Shown: positions 15,001-26,176, counted from the stretch's first letter. The stretch: 64,000 nt of DNA from Cafeteria roenbergensis (GCA_008330645.1 VLTN01000034.1:124001-188000), one strand, 5' to 3'. Notes: generated from the letters alone by a model not told the origin. Program-made: numbers and translations.

Positions 15001-18000
15001 GCGGCGGAGCCAAACACGGTTCCGGCCGACGTGGCGACTCGGAGCAGTTGGGCGAGCGCTCCAACAGCGGCCCCGTCAGCAGGGCTCCGCGTCCACAGCA
15101 CCGCGCACAGGCCCAGCGCTGCATGCCGCATCCACACGGCAGCGCCGTCGGTGGCGTCGGCCATTGCCTTCGCATCAGAGTCCCGAGCGGCCCGCGCCGC
15201 CGCCACTGCGCGCAGCTGGCTCAACGTGGCCCCAGAGGCCGCACGTGCCGCTGCGTCGCCCGTCACCGCCGCTGCTGGCAATGGGATTGACGAGGACGAT
15301 GAGGACGAGGACGATGTCGACGACGAGGAGCGGGACGGACCCCCCAAGCCGGAGAGGGAACCGCCCGATGCCCTGGTGGCCAGAGCCCCAGCCGCTAGCG
15401 CGGCCCCAGCAGCGTCCACATCCGCGGTCGCCGTGGCTGCTGGGCCGTACGTCCCCAACAGCCTGCCGCCGCCTCCCAGCGCGCTCGCACCGGGCCCGAG
15501 CTCCCCAAGACCGCCCGGCGCCACGGTCTCGTCGCCCGCCTGTCCGCGAGCCGTGGTCCAGGCGCCGCTCGCTAGGGACAGCCCCAGCGCCAGCGCCAGC
15601 CGTGCGGCCTCCTCCGCCGCCTCCTCGTCCGCCGCAACCGCCGCCGCCGCCGCGGCTGCGCTGGAAGCTTGGGCCCCAGATGCCGGCGCCGGTGCCTGGA
15701 CGAGCGGGACCTCGCCGCCAGCAGCGCCAGCCGCCCCGTCAGGCCGCCCAGAGCGCACGCTTGCAGCCGCACTGCTCAGCGTGCGCTCGCGATCCTCCTC
15801 AGTCGGCAGGACGGGGCCGGGAAGCAGCGCCAGCGCCACTGCATTCGGAACCGTGAAGTGCGAAAGCAGAGCCGATGCCGCAGAGCTGCTCGCCATGGCG
15901 ACCGCAGGCCACGGGACGCGCAGCCCGGACCCGCATGCAAGCATCACCAGCCGGTCAGGCAGCCCAGGCCCTGCCTCTGACGCATCCCCTGCCTCCAGCT
16001 GGTCGATCGCAGCGTCGAGGTGGGCGGGCGGAGCCCCCTCCGCCACGGCCTCGAGCAGCGAGGCGCGGGCGCGGTGTGCTGGCGCCGGCGCGAAGGCGAG
16101 CGCCCCCTCCACCGGCGTCTCCGCCCGGAGGACGGCGGCGACGGCGCGGGCCCACAGCGAGGCAGAAGCCCCGCCCTGCCCTGCACAGCGGCCGCCCTCG
16201 TCTTCGCCCTGGGCTGGCCCGTCCCTAGGGGGAGCGCCGCCCTGCACGTTCCCGGCGCGCCACGTCAACGGGAAGGGCTCGACCAGCGGGCCCGGTGGGG
16301 CCACTGGCAGCGCTGCGGCCCGACGCAGCAGCCCAGCGGCGCGCCGCGGCAGCTCGTCCGGCATGCGCAGGCAGCGAGCGACGCCGTCCAGCAGCAGCGG
16401 CAAGACCGACAGGGAGGTCAAGCCGGCATCAGCTGCCGTTGCCGGCGTTGACGTCGGTCTGGAAGACGCGCCGCGAAGGAGCGGGTCAGCTGCGTCGCCG
16501 ACGCAAGCGCCTGTGGCAGCCGCCTCCGCGGCGTCTAGCAACGCGGACACGCACGCTCGCCACAGCATCGAAGTCGCCTCCCCAGACACAGGGGCTGTGC
16601 TGGCCACCCCGGCCGCTGATGTGCGCGTGCGCAGGCTGTCCGAGCGGGGCGCGAAGGTGGCTCTGCCGACGCGAGCGACACACGCAGCTGCCGTCGATCG
16701 AGCCGCCGCCGCAGCCACAGCCACAAGGGCGGCAGCTGCGGCAGGCGCGTGCGCGGGCGACGCCAGGAGGGAGGCGCTCCACGAAGCCAGCCGGAACACC
16801 GGCTGAACCGCGCTGGCAGAATCTGGCGTCCCGAGCGGCTCCCAGAGCGGAAGCACGCGATCTTGCGCCTTCTGCAAGAGGCCTCCCAGTCTCCACGAGA
16901 CAGCCAAATCGAGAGACGCGGCCAAGGCCTGTGGCGACGCTGCTGAGCCTCCCGCGGCTCCGTCGTCAGGACCAGACGGCCCAACAGTGCGCCCTCGGGC
17001 CAGCGCCGCGGTGCGCACCCGGCTGGCGCCGCCCCCGCCCCCGCCCCCGCCGCTGCCGCTGCCGCCGGCGGCAGCATCCCTCGCGCTGCTTCCGGCCCCA
17101 GGCCTCTCAAGCCGGAGCCGCTTGCCTTGCTGCCGGCCTGCGCCCCCGTCCGTCCCACCCTCCTGTCTGGACCGCTTCGCCGCAGCGGAGCGATGGGGCA
17201 TACGGTCCTCGTCGGACCCTGCGGAACTGCTTCGAAGCGCGGGGAGCCCCTGTTGGGTGGGCTCCGTGCCAGCCCAGCTGGCGGAGCCGCTGCCGGCATC
17301 CGCCCCACCAGAAGCGCCAGCAGCGAAGGCCGCGCCGCCGCCGCCGCCGCCGCCGCCGTCGTCGTCGTCAGAGTCGCTCTGCCACACGAGCTGCTGAGAC
17401 GCCAGGGGCCTCGCCGCCGTCCCGCCAGCGCGCGGCCCGCCGTCGGGCCCCGACCCAGCTTCCGCGGCGGCGACCGCGGCCGCTTCGGCGGCGGCAGCCG
17501 AGTCCATCCTCGACGAGTCGTTGTTCGACGACGACGCGGCTCTGCTGATCATCATGGTCGCCGCCGCGACACTCTCGCGATGAAGGCCTGCCATGACAGC
17601 CACGGCGCCAGCCGAGCCGGGCAGGACGCCCGTGCCTGCGAGAGCCTGCCGCCGCGTCCGCGCCGACTGCGCGCCGTATCCGGACTTGCTCGCTCCTGCC
17701 CCAGCACCATCGTCGCTCGCATCGCTGGCAGAGCTGTCCGACTCAGAAGAGCCACAGTCGTCGTCGCTCTCCACGTCCGCGCCAGCTGTGCTGAGCAGCT
17801 CGGCCCAGGATCCCGGCTCCGCGCAGGCCAGGGCCGCGCAGCGCAGCGCCACGTGACCGTCTGCGAGGTCTAGCCCGCATGCGCCCGCTGCGACCAGTGC
17901 GGCGGCGCGCGCGACCTCTCCCGCCGCAGAGGCCGCAGCCTTGGGCCCACACGCCTGGTTCATCGTCTGCGCCGCTGGGGCGCCCGAATTTGAATCGGCC

Positions 18001-21000
18001 TCCGGCCCAGCCGCCTCTGCCGCTTGGCGAGGAGGGCTGCCTGCGAGGCCGAGCGGCCGCCCGATCAGGCCCGCCACGAGGCTCTCCACGGCCCAGTCTG
18101 AGTCTTTGGCCGGGCACGCAGGGGCGAGGCTCTGCCCGACGAGGTCCATCCCCGCCTGAAGTCCGTGTGGCTTCGGCGACATCGAAGACGCCACGGCAGC
18201 CGCGGAGCGACACCTTGCCTCAGCAGCAGCCCCGGCTTCGCTGACGGCTGCTGCTGCTCCCGTCACCAAGCCGGACGTGGCCTCCTCTGGCCCGGCGGCG
18301 ACGAGCCTGAGGCAGCGGGCAAGCACTGCCGATCCCGCGTAGGATGTGGGGCTGGCCTCGGGTCGGCACGCCGCCAGCGCAACGGAGGCAAGGGCCCCGC
18401 CCAGCGCCGCGTCCATGCAGCGGCCGCCGGCCGACCCCGCCGCCGGCCGCACTGCCGCCCACACCGCAGCCGCCACTTCGGCCGCACGGAACATCACCGG
18501 TAGAGCCCACGCCGTCTCGCCCGATCCAGCCGGAGACAGGGGCATCACCGCCGGGCTGGCTGCCGCAAGGGCTCTGAGGCGGGCCGGCGCGGCGGCATCC
18601 GCTGTTGCTGACGTCGCTGGCGCAGGTGCCGTCGCCGGTGCCGGTGCCGCTGCTGCCGCTGCTGCCGCTGCTGCCGCTGCCAGCGCAAGGCGCGCGCTGC
18701 CGGCCACGGCTGCGGGAGGCTGGACCTCAATGGTGGGGTGCTGCGGTCGCCCAACGATGAGCGTCGTCCAGTGAGGCATGGCAGCTGCCGCCGCCCTCGC
18801 CGCTTCAAGGCCCGCTCTTGGGCTGTCGGCGGCACCAGCTGCCGCTGCCAGGTCCAGCCGCCACTGCGCTTGGTCCATCGCAGCCTGGCCGCCTCGCGGC
18901 AGCCGTTCCGTCAGCGCGGCCAAGGCAAGGTGGTGAGACGCTGCCGCCGCCCGGACCGACCATCCCGGGGCCGGCGAAGCGATTGGCCGGGCAGCGAGCT
19001 CCGACCCCGCCTCGCACGCAGACGCCGCAGCACACCGAATCGCCACGGCCGCCACGGCCGCGATGGCCCTGCGACTCTCCAGTGACGCGCCCAACGCCCT
19101 GGCCAGCCCATCGGCAGAGTGCTTCGCCGATCCCGCGAGCGGACCGGCCTTCCCGCGTGCGGCCATGCACTCGGCAACGTCGCCACTCCGAGCCCGGCAG
19201 AGCCACGAGACGAGAGACGCATGGGCGGGCTCGCCGGGGTACACGGCACCAAGAGCTGCCGCCAGCACTGCCGGCAGAGCCGCGTCGTCAGCTGCCGCTG
19301 TCGCAGTCGCAGCTGCCAGCGCTGCGCTGGCCGAGCCCGCTCCTGTCGGCACGGCAGGGCCAGCGCTCGCTGCGGCAGCGCGGCTCCCTCGTGTCCCGTT
19401 CCCGGCCTCAGCTGCTGTGGTGGCTGCCGATGCCGCAGCAGCCCGCGCGGCGAGCTGCCGGAATGCGCTGCCGACCGCGGCCGACAGCGCCCGCAAGAGC
19501 AGCAGACACCGCCGAGCAACCGCCTCTGGGAGGAACACAGGGGACGCGGGATCCGCCGACGGCGACAGTGGGAGCGACAGGGGGGCGCATGTGCTCTGCC
19601 GGCAGAGCCACTCGCCAGCATCGGCGTCTGCGTCGGCCCGCGCGAGCGCAGCCGCAGCTGCCAGGACTCCGAGCTCCGCCAACGAGGCGCCGGCTAGCTG
19701 CCCGGCAGAGCCTGACATGGCCAGCGGCGCGCAGCCCATGGCCGAGAGCACGAGCCGCGGGTTCGTCGATCGCATGGCCGAGGATAGCAGGGCGGTGGCA
19801 GGGTGCGGTAGAGCCGGCTCGAGCCCATCGAGGCAGGCGCAGGCCAGGGCAGGCTGCAGAGCCGGCCGGACGAGGGCAGCGCGCAGGAGAGCGGCTGCCG
19901 GGGCGCTGGCGGGCGGCAGGGGCCGGAGGGACCACGCCCCGGCAGAGCAGGCGGCGAGGGCAATGCGATCGACGAGGGACTCGGACAGGCTCTGCCGCAC
20001 TGGGGCTGATGCGACCATGATGGCCGCAACGTGCGCGCCGAAGGGGCGGAGCAGCTCTGCCGAGGCCGCGGTGGCAGAGGAGGTGCCGCCAGGCGCAGCA
20101 AGACCGGCAGAGCCGGGAAAGGAACCGCCTTGCGGCGAGGGAGACGTCGACCACGCGGAGGCGAACCCGCCGTGCGGCGCTTCAGGTGTGGCTCTGCCGT
20201 CGGCGGCTCGGCCGGGGAGGAGACTGCGCGCGACAGCGGCGGCCGCGGCGCGGAGGAGGCCAGCGAGCCATCCGCGGCGAGCCGAGCTGCGCGCAGAGGC
20301 CACTTCCTCGGCTCTGTCTGCGACTGCTGGCAGAGCCGCTGCCACTGCGCGCGCCGACCTGGTGCCGGACGAACTGCTGAGGCAATGGTCGGCCGCGGCC
20401 GCCACGGAGGCCAGCGAGGCGCTTCCGGGCGCGACGGCTAGCTCTGCCGCGGCCTGCCTGAGCGCAGCTCGGCCAATTCGAGCGATGGGGCCTGGGGAGT
20501 CGACGTGGCGGGGCACTTCGTCGACGTCCCGCCGGCGGGCCATTTCCGGCCCTGCAGCCGCCACGGCTGCCAGCAGGGCTGCTGCCGCTCGCCGGCCCGC
20601 AAGGCTGGCGCGCGCTGCGGCCTCAGCTGTGAGCCGAGCGTCGTCGCCAGCTCCAGCGGCGGCTGCGGGGTCTGCTGCCGTCGCTCCGCTTGGCTCGCTG
20701 GACGGGGCACGGCTGGCAGAGCCTGCCGACGTGCGCAGGGAGGGACGCGCTGAGGTCGAAGCGGCCCTCGCCGACTCGAGGACGGCCTGGGCGGGGGCGT
20801 AAGCGGCTGCAGCCACGTCCTCTGGCGTGACGGGGGCGCCGCCCTCGGCGTCGGCGCCGGGCCCTGCCCACCTGGCGTCCGCCCATAGCACGACCTCGAG
20901 CAGCAGCAGAAGCGCTCGTCCAGCACGACCGGCGTGCCCAGCCGTCAGCCACACAGGCAAGCCTCTCGCCACAAGCAGCAGGCACGCCTGCCAAAGGGCC

Positions 21001-24000
21001 TCGGCGCCAGCAGAGGGCGAGGCGGCGGCTCCGTCGCGCCTCAGCGCGGCCGCGAGGGCGGTAAGCACGGCAGGAGACAGCTCGACAAGCCATCCCGGCA
21101 CGCTACCGCACCCTGCGTCACCGCCCCCGGCCCCGGCCCCAGCCGCGCATCCCTGTCGCTGAGACGGCTCTCTCGGCCACGCCACTGCGCTGCCCCCGGC
21201 CCGTCCGGCTGCCCGAAGGACCTCCCTCGTCGGGAGCATGCCTGACGAGGCAAAGGGCGCCCACCCCGTGTCCAAACTGCACTGCAGCGCCGCCCACCGG
21301 CAGAGCCCCACGGCGCTGACGAGGAGACCGGACCGACCCACCCTCTTCCCAGGTGCGTCGGGTTCTGCCCGCTCCCAGAGCGGAGACTGCCCCGCCCCGG
21401 CAGTTCCGGCGCAGCCGCAGCCCCCGGCCGCAAGCCGGGCCCAGCAGGAGGCCGCATCTGGCGGGTCCAGACAGCGGGGTGGCCGACCGTTGGCCGCGCC
21501 CCGATGAGCGCTGGGCATGGTCGCGCCCCCTGGCGATGCTGCTGCTGCTGCTGCTGCCGCCGCCGCCGCCGCCGCCACGGCTGGCTGCCGCAGCGTGGCG
21601 GCCATGACCGCCACCCTGGCAGCAGAAGGCTGCCTCATGAAATCCTCCGCCGCACAGCTGCCGCCCCACGCCTCCCGCGGCCACCTGTCCGACCAGTCGG
21701 CGGGCACTCGCTCCCGCACGTCCAGCAGCAGCAGCTCGCCACGCAGGGCAGGCAGCACGGATCCTCTTGCGAGACGCGCGGGAAGCCAGCACGGAGCAGA
21801 CCCGGCCGCCCACTGCTGCCCCGCGGATGGGCCCGATGGCTCCCAAATTCTGCCTTGAAGGGCAAAGCGCATTGCTGGCAGGGTCTGCGACCCCACAGCA
21901 AGCGCTCCTCGACCGCCATCGGCTCTGCCGGCGGCATCACCAGCTCTGCCCGCCGCAGCGGCCGCTGCCTGGCCGCCAGACAGGCACGCAGGCACTGCGA
22001 CAACGGCGAGGGAAGCGAAGCCGCCGCCCGTGGCGCCCCTGGAGGCGGCCCGCTGCGAGGCAGACACCCCGGTGGCCGGCCGAATGGCAATGGCAGCGTC
22101 GCCGCCGTCGTCAAACCACACCGGTTCCACCGCGGCGTGCCCAAACACCAAGCCTGCGATGTCGCCGCCCGGCCCGCCCTTTGGCCCCCGCAGAGCGCTG
22201 GGCGGCAGGGGCGGGTAGGCGCCGGCACCACCGTCCCCGTCTCCGTCCCTGCCCTCTGCGGCCTCCCACCCGGACTGCCACGCCGAGCCTGCGCCGGCGC
22301 GGTCGGGCCCCAGTCCGCCTGCCAAGGCCGCAAGTGCTGCGCCGCCGCCCTGCCACGTGCCGTCCGATCCTGCCAACATCGCCGCTGCCGCCGCCCTGGC
22401 ACGCTGCCTGCGGCTGCTGCTTCCGGCGCTGCCACTGGCGTCTGCGCCTGACCATTCCCGCCTTGAGCGCTGGTGAGCGCGCCACCGGCCGGTAAAGTCC
22501 CCCGCAGACACAGCCCCCCACGACAAGACGCGCCGCCGAAGCATGCCCAGCGATCGACGAACTCCCCCGCCCCGCGCCGTGGCCTGGCCGCGGGTGTGAG
22601 CGGCGGGGTCCAGCGACCGGAAGGAGCGTGCCCCCGCCGACCCTGTGTTTGTGGCGGCGGTGTCGCGACCAGCCGGCTCGTCCGCGGCCAGGGGCACCCC
22701 CGCTGGAAGGATCTCCGGAGTGTCTCCCACTTCGAGGCAGTGCTCCGCCGCCCGGACGGACAGGTGCACGCAGGCCAGCAGCCACATGCAGGCAGCCCGT
22801 CGCGGGCCCGGCGACGCCCACACAGCGTCCGCAGTGCCCCCTAGCACAAGAGCGCCGGCCAGCGCAGCTCCCGCATCTGCTTCCAACGCCGGCAGAGCCG
22901 ACAGGCCGCGGTGGGCGAGACTGGCCTGCAGGCCCGCAAGCAGCTCTGCCAGCACTGCCGCCGCCGTGCGAGTGCTCGGCGGGGACGGCGGCGCCGCAGC
23001 GGGCGATGGGTCTCCGCTCGGCGCAACTGCAACCACTGCTGTGGTTCTCGCGGCGGCCACGGCCTCATCGGTAATCGCGGCGCGGCAGAGCTGTGCGGCC
23101 GCGAGGGACGTCGCTGTGATTGACACCGCTGGCATGGCTGGGGCGGTGGCTGCAGCAGCGAGGCTCTGAAGCAGACCCCGCGCCGCAGCAGCGAGCGGGG
23201 CAAGCGCAGCGGGGGGCGGGGCATGCGGGCCGGTGGCGGTGCACGCCTCGACGGCGGACCGGGCAAGAGACGCAGACCTCGCCGCCCCTGCGGCCATGAG
23301 GATGCGCGGCGTGGCAGCCACCGTGTTCTGAAGCAGGGGTACTGCGACGGCCGGCGCGATGGAGCTGCGGTTGACGCGTGCCAGGCACTTTATCGCTGCA
23401 AAACGGACCGGAAACAGTTGGAGAGGGTGCGGGTCGGGGGCGGGGGTGAGCATGCGCGGCAATCGGAGCGGGGGTGGGGGGGGGGCGGGGGTGGGAGGAG
23501 CGTGTTGAGACCGAGGGCGAAGCACAGGGGGTGCTCACGCGCGGCGCGGGCACTACAGCAGGCGCAACAGCCGGGGCCGCACTCGCAGCCCTCACCGACT
23601 TTGACGATGCGACGGCCACGGCTGACGAGGCACGCGAGAGCGCCTGCTGCTGCCGCGGCGGCGAGAAGCTGGGCGGCCTGGCCCGCGATGGCGGCCGACG
23701 AGGCGGGGGGGGCTCTGCTGCTCGGCGCCGATCCAGCGCCCTCGCGGGGTCTGCGAGGCGGAGCGGGGCTCGCCTGTGCGTCAGAGCCGCGCTGGGGCTT
23801 GCACGCGCCGTCGATGGCGAGGAGCGCAGCATCCACGACCGCTGCCCATGGCAATGTGCCGGGCTCCTCCCGAGCGCCATGAGGGTCATCCGTGAGCTGC
23901 GAGCGACACCGGATCGCGTACAGCAACAAGCAAGCATACACACGCCTCAGGCGCAGTCGAGGGCCCCCGTCTGCATCACGTCCCCGCGGCCAGGGCGCGC

Positions 24001-24068
24001 GCTCGGTGGCTCACCTGAATGTCTGCATGCTTTCCCACCAGAAGCAGCGCCTCTGCGGAAGAAAACAT
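1..24068 (-). CDS. ATM: Giant ATM/Tel1-family PIKK protein kinase (3' end beyond window)
   Basis: Serine/threonine kinase of the PI3K-like family that signals DNA double-strand breaks in the nucleus. Model: exon 1 24068-24015, intron 24014-23897, exon 2 23896-23539, intron 23538-23396, exon 3 23395 to beyond base 1. Exon 3 contains no stop in 23.4 kb, giving at least 7,935 residues. The C-terminal kinase (about 7,540-7,800) shows LPKIWALHGSDG (Lys about 7,545), KRDPDLRQDM, GVLEFVEGAVP, GLGDRHLSN (Asp about 7,712), VHIDFGVSFEQ (Asp about 7,731) and VPFRLTRDL, which match ATM rather than ATR or mTOR. The N-terminus (GKHADIQLTDDPH, then LPWAAVVDAALLAID) recalls the ATM start. A FAT-like helical region precedes the kinase. 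The window ends in EAEARARKALS, like the stretch just before FATC. Most of the middle is Ala-rich helix with Ser, Gly and acidic low-complexity inserts. Kinase identity is firm; the single-gene size rests on frame continuity. Confidence 0.9.
1..24068. repeat. Dispersed GGCAGAGC / GCTCTGCC octamer family
   Basis: Counted by eye, about 45-50 exact copies of GCTCTGCC or its complement GGCAGAGC lie in the ATM gene, against about 10 in the other 40 kb. Copies occur in both orientations and in different codon phases (for example as Gly-Arg-Ala with the otherwise uncommon AGA codon, as Leu-Ala-Glu, and as Gly-Ser-Ala). A protein repeat therefore does not explain them. Three copies form a perfect 16-bp palindrome, GCTCTGCCGGCAGAGC, at 7873-7888, 10825-10840 and 19593-19608. 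Clusters occur at 9935-10430 and 19593-20340. Function unknown. Confidence 0.7.
21538..21577. repeat. ATM: GCT/GCC triplet run inside ATM
   Basis: A run of GCT followed by GCC triplets encodes an 11-residue alanine tract on the minus strand. Similar short triplet runs in the same gene include 18618-18681 (GCT/GCC/GGT mix), 17335-17370 (an Asp-Gly tract), 15292-15335 and 10560-10600 (serine tracts) and 9061-9130 (an acidic tract). They look like replication-slippage expansions tolerated in linkers between helical repeats. Confidence 0.7.
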
Positions 24069-24457
24069 GGCGCGACCACGCAGCACGTGAGTGCACGGAG
24101 TTCCTCAGTGCATTGGCGGCCAGCTGCGCGCCGCCTTGCCGCTTGCGGCTGTGAAAGCAGCGCTTGAACTTTGCGGGCAGTGAACCTCACTCGTCAGCGC
24201 AGCCTTGCGCTTCACCACACCTGAGGTCGGCGAGCCCACGGCGTCGAGGGTGGCGAGGGCACGGCCAACCGACCCAGCCATGCCAGCCTGGTGGTCCACC
24301 ACCCTCGCGCGCAATGCCTGGAGCGCGTTCGAAGCTGCCAGCCGCGTGCGCAATGGCCCATCTTCGCGTGCGCGTGAATATTGCGGCGGGCTCCCGGCAG
24401 GGCACGCGAGCACTATGACGTGGACTCTCGCAGCTCGCGAGCGTGCCAGCGCGTGCC
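24069..24457. promoter_or_regulatory. Divergent intergenic region, ATM / DUF6713-like gene
   Basis: 389 bp between two outward-facing start codons, so it should carry both promoters and both 5' leaders. I see no TATA box or obvious shared motif. Short open frames here (for example 24105-24506, minus) lack family resemblance and are ignored. Confidence 0.5.
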
Positions 24458-24844
24458 ATGGCGGGAAAGGCCTCTGCGCTGCGAAATGGTGTTTTCGACA
24501 CAGCAATGGCCATGCTGCTGACGCACGAGCTCGACGCCGCGCTGCGCCACGAGTGGCGAGTATTGCTCGGATTTCGCAGCTTGCCAGAGGAGGCGGGACG
24601 CGCAGCCTTCATCCTGGCCCATGTCCCACTGATCGCGGGCATCATGTACGTCCGCGGAAGCGAGCGGCTGTTTTCGCCAGCTGTGCAGGCCGCGGCCGAT
24701 GTCTTTTGCGTCGTTCACGTTGGGCTGCACGTCGCGTTGATGAAGCACCCCAAGTACGAGTTTCAGGGCACGCTGTCGAATGGACTCATTTGGGGCTGCG
24801 GCGTCCTGGGGGCGGCCCACCTTGCCTGGCTCTTGCTTGCGTGA
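24458..24844 (+). CDS. DUF6713-like small membrane protein
   Basis: 128-residue, single-exon protein. The signature THELDAALRHEWRVLLGF near residue 22, then LAHVPLIAGIMYV, VVHVGLHVALMKHP and a C-terminal hydrophobic segment, match my memory of the DUF6713 family. Those are short proteins with three or four membrane segments and a conserved His-Glu-Leu-Asp-Ala and Arg-x-Glu-Trp-Arg motif. Biochemical function is unknown. The start ATG follows TGCC and is the first ATG in frame; an in-frame GTG 15 bases upstream is less likely. It is transcribed away from ATM and about 300 bp ahead of Dim1. The domain is better known to me from bacteria, so a prokaryotic origin is possible, although base composition is like that of its neighbours. 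Confidence 0.75.
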   Translation: MAGKASALRNGVFDTAMAMLLTHELDAALRHEWRVLLGFRSLPEEAGRAAFILAHVPLIAGIMYVRGSERLFSPAVQAAADVFCVVHVGLHVALMKHPKYEFQGTLSNGLIWGCGVLGAAHLAWLLLA

Positions 24845-25152
24845 GCAGGCAGAGGTGCCTGCAACAAGCCGCGCGACAAAAAATAGAGACGATGACCACG
24901 GTTCACAGCTCGGTGGCTGGGCCGTGGCCGTGTCCCGGTGCTGGCAGTCTTGCTCTATGCCACGCTACTCGGCCAGCGCGGCACCGCTTTCGGGGCCTGC
25001 AAGTGACCTGGTTGCAACGAGCCGCCAGCAAAGCCGAACGCGAACGTTTGGGCAGCTCTGCCGGCCGTTCCGGCGGCAGTCGGCGCGCCGAGGCGGGAGG
25101 AGCCGGAGGCCTTCTGCACTCGGGTGCGCTCGGGCCAGACAAGGCTGTCGCG
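24845..25152. other. Intergenic region upstream of Dim1
   Basis: 308 bp between the DUF6713-like stop and the Dim1 start, both on the plus strand. It must hold the 3' end of the first transcript and the Dim1 promoter and leader. It contains one GCTCTGCC octamer near 25054. The frame upstream of the Dim1 ATG stays open but shows no conservation with the family. Confidence 0.4.
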
Positions 25153-25581
25153 ATGTCGTACCTGCTGCCCCAGCTGCAGTCGGGGTGGGCTGTGGACCAG
25201 GCCATCTTGGCGGAGGAGGACCGGGTGGTTTGCATTCGCTTTGGCCACGCCTACGACGATACGTGCCTTGTGATGGACGAGGTGCTCGCCGGCCTGGCGG
25301 AAAAGGTGAAGAAGTTCTGCGTGGTCTACCTGGTGGACATCACCGAGGTGCCGGACTTCACGGAGATGTACGAGCTGACGGACGCATGTTCTGTCATGTT
25401 CTTTTACCGGAACAAGCACATCATGGTGGACATGGGCACGGGAAACAACAACAAGATCAACTGGGCGCTCGACAGCGAAGAGGAGATGATCGCCATCATC
25501 GAGAGCGTGTACCGCGGGGCATCGAAGGGCCGTGGCCTCGTCGTCGCGCCCAAGGACTACTCAACAAGCTACAGCTACTAG
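25153..25581 (+). CDS. DIM1: U5 snRNP component Dim1 (TXNL4A, 15 kDa)
   Basis: 142 residues, exactly the human TXNL4A length, and alignable end to end from memory. It starts MSYLLPQLQSGWAVDQAI and ends SKGRGLVVAPKDYSTSYSY, with EEDRVVCIRFGHAYDDTC, YLVDITEVPDF, MFFYRNKHIM and GTGNNNKINWA between. The thioredoxin fold lacks a redox CxxC pair, as in the family. Dim1 sits in the U5 and U4/U6.U5 spliceosomal particles and is needed for pre-mRNA splicing. It is intronless here. The start is fixed by homology; the longer open frame upstream is not conserved. Confidence 0.97.
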   Translation: MSYLLPQLQSGWAVDQAILAEEDRVVCIRFGHAYDDTCLVMDEVLAGLAEKVKKFCVVYLVDITEVPDFTEMYELTDACSVMFFYRNKHIMVDMGTGNNNKINWALDSEEEMIAIIESVYRGASKGRGLVVAPKDYSTSYSY

Positions 25582-26176
25582 GGCGCCCGGCATCCTTCGT
25601 TCGTACTTGTCTGCGCGGTCCAACTCTGGGGTCCGCTGTGCGCTTGGCTGTTGGACGACCGTTTCCCGGAAACAGAGGTTCCGGCTCGAACTGGGGGCCG
25701 CAGCCGGTCGCCTGAGCTCTGCGGCTTGGGGCGCAGGCATAGTTGCTGTCCATCCCCCGCCCCACGCCCCGACGCCCCCCCCGTGTGCCCCGCTTGCCCC
25801 CTGCTCAAAGTGGAGTCGGGACGCTGCACACTGTGGCGGGGGCACTGTCGCCGTCGGAAAACGCTCCCCTCTCCGACAGAGCGATGTCGAGGACCGCCGA
25901 CCCCTTCGGCAGCGGTTCCATCTGAGGCGCTTCAGCGGGGGTGCGGCCGCGTGCGCGTGCCCGAGCGCTGGCGCGCCCGTTTTGCGTGTTCTCTGTCGCC
26001 ATCCCACTTAATGCAATGCTGCTGTGGTCGCTCCTGCAGCGTTTTCCATTCGCGAGGCCACGCTCCTGCAGCAGCGAGGGTCCGGAGGGCGCAGCGTGGG
26101 CAAGGTGGCCATGGCGCAGGCCACGCTCGGACACGCACGAGACACCACCCCTCTGCCACGGCGCCCTGCCACACAG
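25582..26176. other. Convergent 3' intergenic region, Dim1 / GPI8
   Basis: 595 bp between two converging stop codons, holding both 3' UTRs. I see no conserved coding potential; the open frames on both strands are arginine- and proline-rich shadows. Confidence 0.4.

Noticed and set aside
12283-21000. Plus-strand frames of about 580-755 codons (12283-14550, 14728-16806, 19063-20802)
   Set aside because: They lie opposite the ATM exon and consist almost only of Ala, Ser, Pro and Arg, with no domains. The minus frame is open without break and ends in a true kinase.
24205-25152. N-terminal extension of Dim1 through the open frame upstream
   Set aside because: It overlaps the DUF6713-like gene in another frame; Dim1 is complete at the usual 142 residues from ATG 25153.
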